From Candidatus Bathyarchaeota archaeon (GTDB taxonomy: Archaea > Thermoproteota > Bathyarchaeia > Bathyarchaeales > Bathycorpusculaceae): 64,000 nucleotides of DNA. The notes under the pieces were generated by a model. The model had not been told where the DNA came from. It did not search any database and saw nothing but the letters and a program-made list of their open reading frames with translations. Below, piece after piece: positions 1 to 9,514 of the stretch. Both the position numbers and the translations under genes were made by a program. The stretch covers positions 62,001-126,000 of the forward strand of contig JAOZHY010000028.1 of the NCBI GenBank assembly GCA_026014595.1, in the 5' to 3' direction. The stretch's first letter is position 1, and each line of letters begins with the position of its first letter.

Positions 1-888
1 GAACAGGTCTTTGAAGCCGATTCTCCGTATCCAGTGAAACGTTTTGCCACGCCTGTTCTTGATCAGATGCAACGCGGCAATAGGGGGCGCAGGTCAAAGA
101 GCAGAAGCAACTCCAAAACTGGACGTTACGTAGGTAGCGTTGTCCCTAAGGGAAAGGTGGCGGATTTGGCTTTTGACGCTACTCTGAGAGCTGCTGCACC
201 ATTTCAAAATCGGCGGAAGAAAGAATCTGACGGCACAAGCTCGGTACTTATCGAAAACTCTGATCTGCGAGAGAAAGTGCGCGAAAGGAAAGTGGGCAAT
301 TTAATTGTATTTGTAGTTGATGCCAGCGGCTCTATGGCTGCTGAAGAGCGGATGACCGCAACTAAAGGAGCCATCGTATCCCTTTTGCTCGATGCATATC
401 AACGTCGAGATCGTGTTGGCATGGTTGTCTTTCGTAAAAACAAAGCTGAGTTAGTGCTTCCTCCAACTAACAGTGTAGAGCTCGCTCAAAAATGCTTGGC
501 TAAACTGCCCACAGGTGGACGCACCCCAATGGCTCACGGGTTAAAACTTGGGCTGGAGACTATCAACGAGCATATGAGGCGAGACAAAGAGGCTATTCCC
601 CTTTTGGTTCTAGTCTCTGATGGCCGGGCAAATGTCCCCCTTAATGGCGGGGATCCTGTGGAGGAGGCAAAGGCGGTAGCTCATGCGATAAGTTCAGCTG
701 GTATTAAGTCGATTGCCATTGACACTGAACGAGATTTCATAACGTTTGGGCTGGTGAAGCAGATATGCGCTGAGATGGAAGGAAAATATTTTCAGTTAGA
801 AGAGTTAAGCGCTGCGCCCATTGCATCAGCTGTCCGTGACAATTTGTTTCACGATTCCATTATTTTCGACAACGAACAAAGGAGGTGA
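1..888 (+). CDS. ChlD/CobT-like metal chelatase subunit, VWA domain (5' truncated)
   Basis: The reading frame is open from base 1, so the gene starts before the window and the GTG at 34 is internal. The visible 296 residues are the C-terminal part of a BchD/ChlD-type subunit. There is a basic linker (about residues 15-100), then a von Willebrand A domain with the MIDAS motif DASGSM (codons near 319-336), a TGGRTPMAHG threonine loop near 512 and a VSDGRAN segment near 615. In the family, an AAA+ I subunit and this VWA D subunit drive metal insertion by the large H/CobN subunit. Many archaea carry a fused I-D protein, and the AAA part may lie just upstream here. It is followed within 7 bases by a substrate-binding protein and, further on, by cobN, which supports a chelatase role. 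Which metal and tetrapyrrole are used cannot be read from the sequence. Confidence 0.85.
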   Translation, partial: EQVFEADSPYPVKRFATPVLDQMQRGNRGRRSKSRSNSKTGRYVGSVVPKGKVADLAFDATLRAAAPFQNRRKKESDGTSSVLIENSDLREKVRERKVGNLIVFVVDASGSMAAEERMTATKGAIVSLLLDAYQRRDRVGMVVFRKNKAELVLPPTNSVELAQKCLAKLPTGGRTPMAHGLKLGLETINEHMRRDKEAIPLLVLVSDGRANVPLNGGDPVEEAKAVAHAISSAGIKSIAIDTERDFITFGLVKQICAEMEGKYFQLEELSAAPIASAVRDNLFHDSIIFDNEQRR

Positions 889-894
889 AAACTT

Positions 895-2151
895 TTGAAA
901 AGAACAACTCTTGTAGCAACATCGTTTATCATTGGAATAATCGTAGTTGCTTCAGTTTACGGAGTCCATAACCTGCTTTACTTCTCAGCATCGCCATCAG
1001 CATCGCCATCGTCGACGCCGTCTCCAAGTGCACCGCCATCATCACCACCATCAGCACCACCAGTATCGTCGACAACCACACCAAGTGCATCGCCATCGTC
1101 GACCCCGTCTCCAAGTGCACCATCATCACCACAATCAGCATCGTCGACATCCACACCAAGTCCAACCAGCGTTACGGTTACTGATGCTGCAGGAAATACT
1201 ATGACAATAGCTCTTCCAGTGAAACGCATTGCCGCTCTAAACGATGGAGTAGCGGAGATTCTTTGCGCCATGGGGGCCCAAGATTTAATTGTTGCACGTT
1301 GCGGTGCAACCATGCCTCCATCTATTCTAAATGTACCTTCAGTTGGAGAAAACGATTATTCACCAAACGTTGAGGCGCTCATAGCACTCAAGCCCGACAT
1401 TATATTTGCCGATTCCATGTTGCCTTATAATCCTACATCTTATCAGCAGCTCAAAGATGCGGGCATACCCGTTTACATCATTGACACGACGGCACCCGAA
1501 CCAGTCAATCCTTCTAACATGACCAAAGATCAACTGTACGCTTCTCCGACAGCAGTAGACTTTACATGCGACATAATACAAAAACTTGCTGCAATTGTGG
1601 GCCATCAAGATCAAGCGACTGCATACATCAATTGGGCGCAGTATTACAACAAACTTGTTAAAGACCGAATATACTCATTGCCGCGGGACCAGTTTGTCAA
1701 AGTCTTCATAGAATGGTACGACTACCCATACCAAACCTTTGTCACTCAAAGCGTGTACCAAGCTGGCGGAATCAACATCGCTGAAAACCAGACAGTTTAC
1801 TCACCTGTACTGAACCCAGAATTCATAGTCCAACAGAACCCTTCAGTAATTATCGAGTACATTTTAAGTCCAACGCATAACATAAATGACTTCATCGCCG
1901 CGCGAAATGCTATACTAAATCGTCCTGCTACTCAAAACACTACAGCTGTTCAGACTGGAAGGGTTTATTGCATCGATTGGAATGCCAGAAGTGGGGTCCG
2001 TGCTGTGATAGGCTACCTCTACTGGGCAAAGTGGATTCAGCCCAGCCTCTTCCCAGACATAGACCCCGCAACAATAAATCAGGAGCTTAATCAAAAGTTT
2101 TTCGGAACTAGCATTGCAGGAACGTTTGGTTATCCAGAGGGACCTGTGTGA
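895..2151 (+). CDS. ABC transporter substrate-binding protein, BtuF/FecB-like
   Basis: This is a secreted receptor for a corrinoid, metal-chelate or siderophore-type ligand feeding the permease and ATPase that follow. An N-terminal hydrophobic segment (residues 5-28) acts as signal or anchor. It is followed by a Ser/Pro/Ala-rich linker (about residues 31-95), then a periplasmic-binding domain with typical elements (RIAALNDGVAEIL, SVGENDYSPNVEAL, LKPDIIFAD). The start is TTG at 895, chosen because a strong Shine-Dalgarno GGAGGTG lies at 881-887, overlapping the end of the previous gene. The linker is encoded by an imperfect tandem duplication (see the repeat entry). Its place between chelatase genes and upstream of cbiZ favours cobalamin or cobinamide as ligand. 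Iron chelate remains possible because the family does not separate these by sequence alone. Confidence 0.85.
   Translation: MKRTTLVATSFIIGIIVVASVYGVHNLLYFSASPSASPSSTPSPSAPPSSPPSAPPVSSTTTPSASPSSTPSPSAPSSPQSASSTSTPSPTSVTVTDAAGNTMTIALPVKRIAALNDGVAEILCAMGAQDLIVARCGATMPPSILNVPSVGENDYSPNVEALIALKPDIIFADSMLPYNPTSYQQLKDAGIPVYIIDTTAPEPVNPSNMTKDQLYASPTAVDFTCDIIQKLAAIVGHQDQATAYINWAQYYNKLVKDRIYSLPRDQFVKVFIEWYDYPYQTFVTQSVYQAGGINIAENQTVYSPVLNPEFIVQQNPSVIIEYILSPTHNINDFIAARNAILNRPATQNTTAVQTGRVYCIDWNARSGVRAVIGYLYWAKWIQPSLFPDIDPATINQELNQKFFGTSIAGTFGYPEGPV
1000..1161 (+). repeat. Two-unit tandem repeat coding the Ser/Pro linker of the binding protein
   Basis: Unit 1 (1000-1086, 87 bases) and unit 2 (1087-1161, 75 bases) share the opening GCATCGCCATCGTCGAC and the ending CACACCAAGT. 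They differ mainly by a 12-base (four-codon) gap, so the frame is kept. The DNA repeat encodes the flexible linker between membrane anchor and ligand-binding domain. It is likely a slippage or recombination product and may vary in length between strains. Confidence 0.8.
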
Positions 2152-3221
2152 CCACAAAATCTGAACTGAAAAAACTTTACAACAAAGGCAAGAAGCGCAA
2201 GTTTCTTGCGATTTTCTCTGTTTTTATAGCTTTAATAATTACTGTATTAGTTTCCGTTAGCCTTGGGGCTGCTTCTCCAGGGCTTGCCGAAGCAATAAGA
2301 GTAATAGCATCAAGGGTTTTGCCGTTTCTACATCTTGACCCAGGATCAAGTTTCGATCAGACGATAATATGGACTATACGGTTGCCCAGAATTGTTTTAG
2401 GCATAATCGCTGGGGCTGGGCTTGCTGCAGCAGGTGTCACGATGCAGGGTGTGTTGCGTAACCCGCTTGTTTCCTCTTACGTTTTGGGGGTTTCTTCTGC
2501 CGCAGGCTTTGGTGCAGCGTTGGCAATAGTTTTGGGAGTGAGTATTTTATCCTTTGGCGGATATTTAGTAATCGGTAATGCTTTCATCTTTTGCTTGATC
2601 GCCATGGTTCTAGTGTTCTCGATCGCACGTCTGAGAGGCATGACTTCAGAAACAGTAATTTTAGCTGGCGTAGCTGTTGGGTTTCTTTTTTCCGCCCTTC
2701 TGTCCCTAATCCAGTATGTTTCGAAGAGTACCCAAGCGGTGAACGCTGTTGTTTTTTGGCTTATGGGTGGTCTCTATACCGCAACTTGGGAAAGCATCCT
2801 GATTTGCTCGCCTATTGTTGCAGTGGTTATGGTTATTATGGTTTTGCAGTCTTGGAACATTAACATTATGAGCATGGGCGAAGATGTAGCAATAAGCCTA
2901 GGGGTCAATCCTAGACGCGTTCTAACAATAACTATGCTGTTGGAGACAATCGCTACGGCGAGCATAATATCATTCACAGGAATCATAGGCTTCGTTGATT
3001 TGATTGCACCCCATATTGCCCGGATGTTACTTGGCAGTGACCACCGATACCTTATCCCTTGCAGCGTTGGTGTTGGGGCATTTATGCTTCTTACTTCCGA
3101 TACAGTGGCGCGGCTGATTATTGCGCCCACTGAACTTCCAGTGGGAGTTGTAACTTCTCTGCTTGGAGTTCCATTCTTCCTTTATCTTCTCATCAGTAAA
3201 AAGAGGAGGAGTTTCGGTTGA
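2148..3221 (+). CDS. ABC transporter permease, FecCD/BtuC family
   Basis: The 357-residue integral membrane protein carries the marks of the FecCD/BtuC family: RLPRIVLGIIAGAGLAAAGVTMQGVLRNPLVSSYVLGVSSAAGFGAA in the first third, an EDVAISLGVNPRR cytoplasmic coupling region, and GFVDLIAPHIARML near the end. About ten hydrophobic segments are visible. The GTG start at 2148 overlaps the TGA of the binding-protein gene by four bases, implying translational coupling. It forms the translocation pore with the ATPase encoded next. The ligand is inferred from context to be a corrinoid. Confidence 0.9.
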   Translation: MTTKSELKKLYNKGKKRKFLAIFSVFIALIITVLVSVSLGAASPGLAEAIRVIASRVLPFLHLDPGSSFDQTIIWTIRLPRIVLGIIAGAGLAAAGVTMQGVLRNPLVSSYVLGVSSAAGFGAALAIVLGVSILSFGGYLVIGNAFIFCLIAMVLVFSIARLRGMTSETVILAGVAVGFLFSALLSLIQYVSKSTQAVNAVVFWLMGGLYTATWESILICSPIVAVVMVIMVLQSWNINIMSMGEDVAISLGVNPRRVLTITMLLETIATASIISFTGIIGFVDLIAPHIARMLLGSDHRYLIPCSVGVGAFMLLTSDTVARLIIAPTELPVGVVTSLLGVPFFLYLLISKKRRSFG

Positions 3222-4042
3222 AACTCACCATAAACAAGCTCTCGTTCAACTACGCTGCTACTCCAGTCCTAAAAGACATAGAACTTGAAGTAGGGCTAGG
3301 CGAAATGTTAAGCATCGTTGGCCCCAACGGTTCAGGCAAGAGTACGCTATTGAAATGCATTAATCGCATCTTAAAAACAAAACAAAACACTGTGCTGATT
3401 GACGGCAAAGACGCAAGCAAGCTTAACCTCAAAGAATTATCCAAACTTATGGGTTATGTTCCTCAAACCTCGAGGAGCACTTTTCCTTTCACTGTTTTTG
3501 ATGTGGTGTTGATGGGAAGAAAACCCTATATTCATTGGAGTCTAAGCGAACGCGATAATGAAATAGTCGCGGAAATGCTGGATTTTCTGGGAATTGGCAA
3601 GTTAGCAATGCGCCACTATGATGAACTCAGCGGTGGCGAACAGCAGAAAGTCATCATTGCCCGCGCTCTTGCTCAACAGCCTCAAATTCTGCTTCTTGAC
3701 GAGCCTACTAGTTCGCTTGATATTAAGCACCAGCTAGAGATACTTTGCATACTTAAAAGCCTATCAAAAACCAACCATTGTTCTATTATACTGGCAATGC
3801 ACGATTTGAATTTGGCAAGCAGGTTCTCCGACAGGATACTTATGCTCAAACAAGGGTGCATATTTGCCGTTGGCCCTCCAGATGCAGTATTAACTGAAGA
3901 AAACATCGAGTCAGTCTACGGAATTAAAGCACATGTAACAAACTCGGTTCTGGGCAGACCTCAAGTCACGCCTCTCATATCTGACCTCAACGAGGTCAGG
4001 AACGTGAAAATACAGCCAGAAATCGAAACTAAACAAAGATAG
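3218..4042 (+). CDS. ABC transporter ATPase, BtuD/FecE-like
   Basis: This is the ATP-hydrolysing subunit of the importer. It has Walker A GPNGSGKST (about residues 35-43), a Q-loop in VPQTSRST, the signature LSGGEQQKV, Walker B ILLLDEP and a switch histidine in AMHDLN. Its 274 residues match the FecE/BtuD size. The TTG start at 3218 overlaps the stop of the permease gene (TTGA), the same coupling as upstream. The C-terminal ~40 residues past the ABC core are charged and have no clear motif. The gene ends one base before the first possible cobN start. Confidence 0.9.
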   Translation: MKLTINKLSFNYAATPVLKDIELEVGLGEMLSIVGPNGSGKSTLLKCINRILKTKQNTVLIDGKDASKLNLKELSKLMGYVPQTSRSTFPFTVFDVVLMGRKPYIHWSLSERDNEIVAEMLDFLGIGKLAMRHYDELSGGEQQKVIIARALAQQPQILLLDEPTSSLDIKHQLEILCILKSLSKTNHCSIILAMHDLNLASRFSDRILMLKQGCIFAVGPPDAVLTEENIESVYGIKAHVTNSVLGRPQVTPLISDLNEVRNVKIQPEIETKQR

Positions 4043-4058
4043 AATGAGGATGGAACAG

Positions 4059-7000
4059 ATGAAACAAACCAAAATAGCCTTCATCACAACTATCCCAACC
4101 GATGCGGTACCCTTTATCTTAGCCGTCAAATCCATAAAAAATAAACTAGGCGAAGCAGTGAAGACATTCTTTCGAACTGGGGGAGACTTCAGGGATTTTG
4201 GTAATCTAGACGAGTTCATTCAATTTGCTCAGAAATCTCATGTGACCCTTGTCCATTTGATGGGCGACCTTCCAGAATTTGATCTTCTTGTGTCCTCGCT
4301 GAAAAGTGCTGGTGTACCACTTTTTGTCTCCACTTCCTTCTTTGGACAGAACCAGAAGTACCGTGACATATCCACTGTTGAGCAAGAAGACTACAGGGAA
4401 ATTTTTAAGTACATTAATTACGGCGGAAAGAAAAACTTTGAGAACCTTCTACTGTACTTGGCAAATCGTTTCACGGGAACCAGCTATGAAGTGGCTGCTC
4501 CTGAAAGACCACCATGGGAAGGAATATACCACCCGGACTTTGAGAATCCGCCAACAATCGAGGAATACACGGCAAAGAAAATTGTGCTTGGCAGATCCAC
4601 CGTTGGCATCTGGTTCCATCATACTCAGTGGCAGGGTGAGAACACAAGTTTTGTGGACAGTTTAATCGAGGAGATAGAGCGTCAAGGAGCAAACGTTATT
4701 CCTGTTTTTGTCAGTGGTAACAAGAATGAAGCTTTGGGAATCAAAGGGTTAGAATGGATAATTGAAAACTACTTCATGAGAGACGGAAAACCCATAGTCG
4801 ATGTAGTCATAAGTGCCTTGTCATTCTCACTATCTACATCAGTATCAGATTCCAATACGACTGCTGTTTTGAAAAAACTCAACGTGCCAGTCATAAAGGC
4901 AATTCTGACCTGCAACACTTACGAAGAATGGCGCGACACAATGCAAGGGCTCAGCATCATCGATATACCTTCAGCTATAGCAATGCCCGAGTTTGATGGG
5001 CTCTTGATTACCGTGCCCATTGCGGCAATGACCATCTCCCAAACTACTTCTATGGGCGCTAAAGTAATCCAATATGAGCCTATCCCCGAAAGAGTTGCTA
5101 AACTGGTTAGTTTAAGCATTAACTGGGCGAAGCTACGTCACATTCCAAACAGTGAAAAGAAAGTTGCGATAATCTTACACAATTATCCTCCACGAAACGA
5201 CACCATCGGTCATGCTTTCGGGCTCGACGTCCCAGTTTCAGTCCACAACATTCTGCGAGATCTAAAGGAGGCAGGATACACACTGGATGTCCTGCCAGAG
5301 AATGGGCAACAATTAATTGAGACCATAATAAATGGGTTGACTAACGACCGCAGATGGTTAAGCTCTGATGAACTTGCAGAGAGAGCCATAGCAAAAATCT
5401 CCAGAAAACAATACACTGAATGGTTTAACGAGTTGCCCGCAGATGTCCAAGCAAAGATGAAGAAAGACTGGGGAGACCCTCCAGGCAAGCTCTTTGCGTA
5501 TAAGAATGAGTTGTTGGTTGCTGGAATAATTACTGGTAACGTTTTCATCGGACTACAGCCTCCTCGCGGCTTCTTAGAGAATCCCTCAAGTATCTATCAC
5601 AGCCCAGACATTTCGATGCCTCATCACTATTACGCTTACTATCGCTGGATTCGAGACGTGTTCAAAGCCAACGTCATCATGCATATTGGCACACATGGCA
5701 CGTTAGAATGGTTGCCTGGCAAATCTGTCGGGCTCTCTGGATCCTGTTTCCCTGACATAACCATCTCGGATTTGCCCAACATTTATCCCTATGTCATCAC
5801 CAATCCAGGTGAAGGTACTCAAGCGAAAAGAAGAAGCTACTGCTGCATCGTAGAGCATTTAGTGCCAGTAATGCATAACGCGGACACTTATGAAGAACTG
5901 GCAAAGCTGGAAGTCCAATTACAGGAATACTATCACACCAAGGCTTCTGATACAGGTAAATTGCAAGTTTCCCAAAAACTGATTTGGGAACTCGTAGTTC
6001 AAGCCAGACTAGACCAAGACTTAGAGGTCACTGAAGAAGCTGCTTTCGCTGATTTTGATGCCTTCTTAGAGAAGTTGCACGCTTACATACATGAATTATC
6101 CGACGCCCAGATCCGCGATGGATTACACACGTTGGGTGCGCCTCCAACTGATTCACGTTTAGAGGAGTTTATAGTTAACTTGACTAGGCTGAGTAACGGT
6201 TCTGTTCCTTCGTTGCGGCAGTCCATTGCCGACATGAAGGGTTACGACTACGAGGACTTGCTGGCGAATAAAGGCAAGTTGAATGCCGACGGCAGAACCA
6301 ACGGCGACATAATCAGAGAGTTGCACGACCTTTCCTTAGAACTAATTAAAAAATTCCATGCCACAAGCTTCAACGAACAGTACATCGATTCAATAACACA
6401 CGAAATTCTATGCGGAACTAACTCAAGTGTTCGACGGTGCCTCTCGTACATTGCAAGTTTTCTTGCCCCCGCTTTAAAAGCAACAACTGACGAACTTACC
6501 AATACGCTTGCAGGCTGTGACGGTTGTTATGTTCCCCCTGGTCCTTCTGGCTCAATAACAAGAGGTATGGCGGATATTTTGCCTACTGGCAGGAATTTTT
6601 ACTCTGTGGATCCTCGTGCTGTGCCTTCGCAAGCTTCTTGGCGTGTGGGTGTTGCCTTGGGCGACGCTTTGCTGGAGCGGTACTTGAAGGAAGAAGGAAA
6701 GTATCCCGAAAGCGTAGGCATAATCATTTGGGCTACTGATACTATGAAAACAAAAGGCGACGACATAGCTGAAATTCTTTATTTGATGGGCGTTAAGCCT
6801 GTATGGGAAGAAACCAGTGGAAGAGTTGTAGGCATTGAAGCTATTCCACTTGAAACGTTAAAGCGTCCACGCATCGATGTCGTTGTTAGAATTAGCGGAC
6901 TTTTCAGAGACACCTTCCCCAATATAGTACACATTATCGATGAAGCAGTAGCGCTAGTAGCCAGTCTTAAAGAACCCGCTGAGAAAAATTTTATTGCAAA

Positions 7001-7817
7001 ACACGTGGAAACCGAAGTAAAGGAACGCGTAAATCAAGGCGTCGATTTAGAGAAGGCAAGAGAGGAAGCATATTACAGGATTTTTGGTGACCGCCCAGGC
7101 GCCTACGGATGCGGAGTCAGCGAGGCAATAGACGCAAAGAATTGGAAGGATCAAAAAGACCTAAGCGACATCTATGTCACATGGGGAAGCTATGCTTACA
7201 GCCGGAAAACCTACGGTTGTTCGGTTCCAGAACAGTTCAAAAAACGATTAAGCAGCATTAACGTAACGGTGAAAAATCAGGATTCACGTGAATATGATAT
7301 ATTAGATGGTGATGACTGGTACGATTCTCACGGCGGAATGATCAACGCTGTCAGAACTCTCAAAGGCGAAGCACCGCGCTCTTTTTGCGGAGACAGCTCT
7401 GACCCTGATAGAGTCAAGGTTAGAAGCACTGCTGAGGAGACCTGCCACGTGTTCCGCTCGCGAATTCTTAACCCTAAATGGATCAATAGCATGATGCGCC
7501 ATGGCTACGAGGCTGCTGGCGACTTTTCTAGAACATTTGATTTCGTTTTGGGCTGGGATGCCACGGTTGAGGTTGTTGAGGACTGGATGTACGAGGACTT
7601 GGCCAAGAAATATGTTCTTGACAAGAAGATGCAAGAGTGGTTGAAAGAAGTGAATCCGTACGCTCTGCAGAACATGATTGAGCGGCTTTTAGAGGCTATC
7701 GAGCGTAACCTGTGGAAGGCAACAGAGGACATGAAGAAGGAACTACAGAGGCAGTACTTGAATATTGAAGGGTTACTTGAAGGCGCAAACGAAAAGAAAT
7801 CAAGCAAGGAGAAGTAA
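4059..7817 (+). CDS. cobN: CobN/BchH-type chelatase large subunit
   Basis: At about 1250 residues it matches the CobN family length, and it carries the hallmark HIGTHGTLEWLPGKS near residue 545 and a YVITNPGEGTQAKRRSYC segment after it. CobN-type H subunits bind the tetrapyrrole and insert the metal using an I/D AAA motor; the D-like gene begins this operon. Three ATGs lie close together (4044, 4050, 4059). I prefer 4059 because GAGGAT at 4046-4051 gives correct ribosome-binding spacing. Classical CobN inserts cobalt late, into hydrogenobyrinate diamide, in aerobic cobalamin synthesis. Archaea normally insert cobalt early, so the substrate here may differ. The co-located importer and cbiZ suggest corrinoid metabolism, but Mg- or Ni-chelation of another ring is not excluded. 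Confidence 0.85.
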   Translation: MKQTKIAFITTIPTDAVPFILAVKSIKNKLGEAVKTFFRTGGDFRDFGNLDEFIQFAQKSHVTLVHLMGDLPEFDLLVSSLKSAGVPLFVSTSFFGQNQKYRDISTVEQEDYREIFKYINYGGKKNFENLLLYLANRFTGTSYEVAAPERPPWEGIYHPDFENPPTIEEYTAKKIVLGRSTVGIWFHHTQWQGENTSFVDSLIEEIERQGANVIPVFVSGNKNEALGIKGLEWIIENYFMRDGKPIVDVVISALSFSLSTSVSDSNTTAVLKKLNVPVIKAILTCNTYEEWRDTMQGLSIIDIPSAIAMPEFDGLLITVPIAAMTISQTTSMGAKVIQYEPIPERVAKLVSLSINWAKLRHIPNSEKKVAIILHNYPPRNDTIGHAFGLDVPVSVHNILRDLKEAGYTLDVLPENGQQLIETIINGLTNDRRWLSSDELAERAIAKISRKQYTEWFNELPADVQAKMKKDWGDPPGKLFAYKNELLVAGIITGNVFIGLQPPRGFLENPSSIYHSPDISMPHHYYAYYRWIRDVFKANVIMHIGTHGTLEWLPGKSVGLSGSCFPDITISDLPNIYPYVITNPGEGTQAKRRSYCCIVEHLVPVMHNADTYEELAKLEVQLQEYYHTKASDTGKLQVSQKLIWELVVQARLDQDLEVTEEAAFADFDAFLEKLHAYIHELSDAQIRDGLHTLGAPPTDSRLEEFIVNLTRLSNGSVPSLRQSIADMKGYDYEDLLANKGKLNADGRTNGDIIRELHDLSLELIKKFHATSFNEQYIDSITHEILCGTNSSVRRCLSYIASFLAPALKATTDELTNTLAGCDGCYVPPGPSGSITRGMADILPTGRNFYSVDPRAVPSQASWRVGVALGDALLERYLKEEGKYPESVGIIIWATDTMKTKGDDIAEILYLMGVKPVWEETSGRVVGIEAIPLETLKRPRIDVVVRISGLFRDTFPNIVHIIDEAVALVASLKEPAEKNFIAKHVETEVKERVNQGVDLEKAREEAYYRIFGDRPGAYGCGVSEAIDAKNWKDQKDLSDIYVTWGSYAYSRKTYGCSVPEQFKKRLSSINVTVKNQDSREYDILDGDDWYDSHGGMINAVRTLKGEAPRSFCGDSSDPDRVKVRSTAEETCHVFRSRILNPKWINSMMRHGYEAAGDFSRTFDFVLGWDATVEVVEDWMYEDLAKKYVLDKKMQEWLKEVNPYALQNMIERLLEAIERNLWKATEDMKKELQRQYLNIEGLLEGANEKKSSKEK

Positions 7818-7820
7818 AAA

Positions 7821-8549
7821 ATGAAGGAGAAGAAAATTAGTCTTGAGTTAGAAGGAGTTGAAGCAAAAGTAATTTACCATACCTACGAGGGGTTTGAACT
7901 AAACACATTGCTCGTCTCTTTTGGGGAAAAGCGAAGAGTTCTCTCAACTTTAGATGGGTTCAAAAAGGTCAAGTTCGTAGCCAACAACTACACTCCACTC
8001 CAGCTATCAGAGCGCACCATGATGAACTACAAGGCCTTTAAGAGAAAGCTGCCTCTTGCACTAGGGATTCGTTCCAGCGATATTGCATTCATGAGCACAG
8101 GCGTCAACATGGACAACGCAGCAATCTCTGAAAGCAATTATCAAGAGTTTAAAGTGTGCTGTATAGCCACTGCTGGAGCGAAAGGTAACGCTTTGAGAAC
8201 AGGCGTTGATAAAGCTTTTTATGTAGAGCGAGATGGCAAATTCTTCAGTACACTTGGAACTATTAACTTGATTCTGCTCACCAACGCAAATTTAAGTAAT
8301 GGTGCCTTGGCGCGCGCCATTATTACCGCTACGGAAGCTAAGACCGCTGCCCTTCAGGACTTGAATGTAAGAAGCACTTCTGCACCTCAGCACCAAGCGA
8401 CGGGCACAGGCACCGATAACATGATTGTTGTTTCTGGAGATTTAGGTGAGCCATTACTGATAACTAGTGGTCACGTTAAGATTGGTGAGCTGATTGGTTT
8501 CTCGACGAAGTCGGCAGTAGCCGAGGCGTTGAAGAAACATGATGGGTGA
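7821..8549 (+). CDS. cbiZ: Adenosylcobinamide amidohydrolase CbiZ
   Basis: CbiZ cleaves the aminopropanol side chain of adenosylcobinamide to give adenosylcobyric acid, letting imported incomplete or foreign corrinoids re-enter cobalamin synthesis. The 242-residue protein shows the family segments STGVNMDNAA, IATAGAKGNALRTG, TEAKTAALQDLNVRS and ATGTGTDNM. The last two are the most diagnostic. It starts at ATG 7821, 3 bases after cobN, with GGAG just upstream inside cobN. It is the last gene of the operon. Together with the BtuFCD-like importer it gives a salvage and remodelling unit; CobY and CobS at 43-44.7 kb would finish the molecule. Confidence 0.92.
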   Translation: MKEKKISLELEGVEAKVIYHTYEGFELNTLLVSFGEKRRVLSTLDGFKKVKFVANNYTPLQLSERTMMNYKAFKRKLPLALGIRSSDIAFMSTGVNMDNAAISESNYQEFKVCCIATAGAKGNALRTGVDKAFYVERDGKFFSTLGTINLILLTNANLSNGALARAIITATEAKTAALQDLNVRSTSAPQHQATGTGTDNMIVVSGDLGEPLLITSGHVKIGELIGFSTKSAVAEALKKHDG

Positions 8550-8650
8550 TCAAGAGTATAACTGGTTTGGGAAAGCTGATCAAGAAATGACATGTAGAGT
8601 AGCCTGTTGTTTGGGAGAGGTTGTAGTAGAACTAAACGGAGGAATAATAA

Positions 8651-9514
8651 TTGGAAGAGTTTATAGTGACTGAGAATCTTACCAAAACTTATGGGACAGT
8701 TCAAGCTGTTCAAAACTTGAACCTGAAGGTTCACAGTGGAGAGATCTTTGGTTTTTTGGGTCCTAACGGAGCAGGTAAAACCACAACTATCCGTATGATG
8801 ACTACTTTGACTAAGCCAACTTCAGGTCGCGTGTGGGTGGGCGGCTTTGATGTGGTTAAGGAAGCCGACAAAGTTAAGAATGTCATAGGTGTGGTGCAAC
8901 AGCATCTAAGTTTAGACCGCGACCTTACGGTAAAAGAAAACATAGAGTTCCACGGTCGGCTTCACCATCTCAGCGCTTCTGAGCGCAGGAAGCGTATCAA
9001 TGAATTGCTGGATTACGTTGAGCTCACCGATTGTGCTGATCGAATGGTTGACACTCTTTCTGGTGGCATGAAAAAGCGGGCAGCAATTGTCAGCTCTCTG
9101 ATGCATAAGCCTAAGGTGCTTTTTCTTGATGAACCAACGGTGGGTTTAGATGCTCAGACGCGGCGCCGTATGTGGGATTTGCTTCGGCGTTTGAATCTTG
9201 ATGGCACTACGATTTTTCTTACCACACATTATATCGAGGAGGCAGAGGCGCTTTGTCAGCGTGTAGGAATCATGCATCATGGAAAATTAATTGCTCTTGA
9301 TAATCCTTTGGAACTGCGTAAGAAACTTGGATTAGTTACTGTGGAAACGCTCGTGAATGGTAAGGAGACTCGCTATCAGTATTTCGCTGACAGGGAAGCG
9401 GCGAAAAGGTATGTTCAAAATCTGGGTTCTGATGCTAAAACGGTTATTATTCGAGATTCAAACTTGGAGGACTTTTTTGTGGAACAAACTGGAGAAAAAG
9501 TTGGTGGTAACTAA
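8651..9514 (+). CDS. ABC exporter ATPase, DrrA-like
   Basis: The 287-residue ATPase has Walker A GPNGAGKTT, the signature LSGGMKKRA, Walker B VLFLDEP and a switch histidine in TTHYIEEAE. The C-terminal extension resembles daunorubicin-resistance/gliding-type ATPases (DrrA, CcmA subfamily). The start is TTG at 8651 with GGAGGA at 8638-8643. It is directly followed by its ABC-2 permease, so the pair forms an exporter. The substrate is unknown. The 100-base gap after cbiZ and the different function suggest a separate unit. Confidence 0.9.
   Translation: MEEFIVTENLTKTYGTVQAVQNLNLKVHSGEIFGFLGPNGAGKTTTIRMMTTLTKPTSGRVWVGGFDVVKEADKVKNVIGVVQQHLSLDRDLTVKENIEFHGRLHHLSASERRKRINELLDYVELTDCADRMVDTLSGGMKKRAAIVSSLMHKPKVLFLDEPTVGLDAQTRRRMWDLLRRLNLDGTTIFLTTHYIEEAEALCQRVGIMHHGKLIALDNPLELRKKLGLVTVETLVNGKETRYQYFADREAAKRYVQNLGSDAKTVIIRDSNLEDFFVEQTGEKVGGN

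Noticed and set aside
978-1313. Open frame on the minus strand opposite the binding protein
   Set aside because: It is caused by the repetitive Ser/Pro codons of the real gene on the plus strand; composition is Asp/Gly repeats only.
8550-8650. Cobalamin riboswitch near the corrinoid operon
   Set aside because: No B12-box-like sequence is visible in the parts of the window upstream of cob genes, and the element is not expected in archaea.
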